Made by a program: the position numbers and the translations under genes
Notes under the pieces: generated by a model
What the model saw: the letters and a program-made list of their open reading frames with translations, nothing else
What the model was told of the DNA's origin: nothing
Database searches by the model: none
DNA from: Acidobacteriota bacterium
GTDB taxonomy: Bacteria; Acidobacteriota; Terriglobia; UBA7540
DNA: 5,259 nucleotides
Reading direction: 5' to 3'
NCBI GenBank assembly: GCA_021784615.1
Contig: JAJYHU010000352.1
Location: 1 to 5,259 of the forward strand
Part shown: piece after piece, positions 4,648 to 5,259 of the stretch
How the letters are laid out: every line of letters starts with the position of its first letter
Numbering within the stretch: position 1 is the first letter of the stretch

Positions 4648-5259
4648 GTGAAGCGGCGGCCCGGTTTCAAACCATTTGAATACCGGATGCCGGCTTTGCT
4701 GGCGCTGGTTCTTTCAATGGTTCTGGCAGGGTGCGGTCGAAAGCAGGCTCCGGAAAGCGAGCCCGTAGTTACGGTTCAGGCTGTGCGTGTTGAGCGGTCG
4801 GAGATCCGCCAGCAGGTTTCTACGGAAGCGGTTCTGTACCCGCTGCATCAAGCCACAATCGTTCCTAAAATCAGCGCCCCGGTGGAAAAATTCTATGTTG
4901 AGCGCGGAGACCGGGTGCACGCCGGCCAGTTGCTTGCGATGTTGGAAAACAGAGATCTCGCAGCTGCCGTTGCCGAGGCCAAGGGCGCTTATGAACAAGC
5001 CGAGGCCAATTATGAGGGCACTTCCGCCTCCAATCTTCCCGAGCAGATCCAACAGGCGGAAGCTGCGGTGATAAGCGCGAAGGCGTCGTACAAAGCCGCG
5101 CAACAATTGTACGCGAGCAGCAAAAAGCTCTATCAGCAGGGCGCGCTGGCGGGAAAACAACTGAACCAGGCGGCGGTCGGGCTGACTCAGGCCGAGACTC
5201 AGTTGCAGACCGCCGAGCAGCAACTCGAAAAGCTCCATTCCGTGGGACTGAAAGCGCAG
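4648..5259 (+). CDS. Periplasmic adaptor (membrane fusion) lipoprotein of a tripartite efflux pump, 3' end outside the window
   Basis: The frame stays open to the window edge (204 residues from GTG 4648). The N-terminus is a lipoprotein signal: basic MKRRPGFKPFEYR, hydrophobic core, then the lipobox LAGC with Cys at 4732-4734, so the mature protein would be lipid-anchored. Then come the first half of the barrel-sandwich (lipoyl-like) domain, around VSTEAVLYPLHQATIVPKI and VEKFYVERGDRVHAGQLLAML, and an Ala/Gln-rich alpha-helical hairpin up to the edge (LYQQGALAGKQLNQA). This is the HlyD/AcrA-type adaptor pattern. The start is uncertain. ATG 4687 gives a short signal with no basic residue. GTG 4582 and TTG 4537 are also in frame. 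I prefer 4648 for its basic N-region, with AAGGCGG at 4630-4636 as a distant ribosome site. Co-transcription with the channel gene is likely. An RND pump gene is expected downstream. Confidence 0.85.
   Translation, partial: MKRRPGFKPFEYRMPALLALVLSMVLAGCGRKQAPESEPVVTVQAVRVERSEIRQQVSTEAVLYPLHQATIVPKISAPVEKFYVERGDRVHAGQLLAMLENRDLAAAVAEAKGAYEQAEANYEGTSASNLPEQIQQAEAAVISAKASYKAAQQLYASSKKLYQQGALAGKQLNQAAVGLTQAETQLQTAEQQLEKLHSVGLKAQ

Noticed and set aside
4714..5238. 174-codon - strand frame over the adaptor gene
   Set aside because: The + strand frame here shows a lipobox, lipoyl-like motif and helical hairpin. The - strand frame is its Leu/Arg-rich shadow.
1..5259. CRISPR array, tRNA or rRNA genes
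   Set aside because: No regularly spaced repeats, no cloverleaf-like segment and no rRNA-like stretch were seen; nearly all of the window is coding.

Overview
The window looks like chromosomal DNA from a GC-rich Gram-negative bacterium. The best fit is Acidobacteriota, inferred from the style of the cytochrome (SHKxHL..G.KC..CH units) next to a GMC dehydrogenase, and from the TolC-like gene followed by a lipoprotein adaptor. No marker gene is present, so the phylum is a judgement, not a demonstration. All convincing genes are on the + strand.

Layout. Positions 1-84 hold the last 27 codons of an upstream gene that resembles the C-terminus of an IS transposase (ISKra4-like, tentative). Positions 85-219 are a leader region with a perfect TTGACA hexamer, a very G-rich spacer and a 7-bp inverted repeat. 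Three tightly packed genes follow: a Tat-type gluconate 2-dehydrogenase subunit 3-like protein (220-813), a FAD-dependent GMC oxidoreductase (815-2377) and a five-heme c-type cytochrome (2374-2859). The gaps are 1 nt and a 4-nt overlap, which strongly suggests one operon. Positions 2860-3102 are non-coding with an AT-rich patch that may hold a promoter. Then come a TolC/OprM-type outer-membrane channel (3103-4536) and the first part of a lipoprotein periplasmic adaptor (4648 to the window edge).

How the genes work together. The first unit reads as a periplasmic dehydrogenase. The small subunit carries the twin-arginine signal and probably escorts the signal-less flavoprotein out through Tat. 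The flavoprotein oxidises a sugar, glycoside or polyol hydroxyl group, and the multiheme cytochrome takes the electrons. The substrate cannot be read from the sequence. The second unit is the start of a tripartite efflux system, and an inner-membrane pump gene would be expected just past the right edge.

No wholly new system is visible. The points most worth checking are the pairing of the GMC enzyme with a c7-like pentaheme cytochrome, the absence of clustered cysteines for an Fe-S relay in the flavoprotein, and several small regulatory-looking structures at the gene borders.
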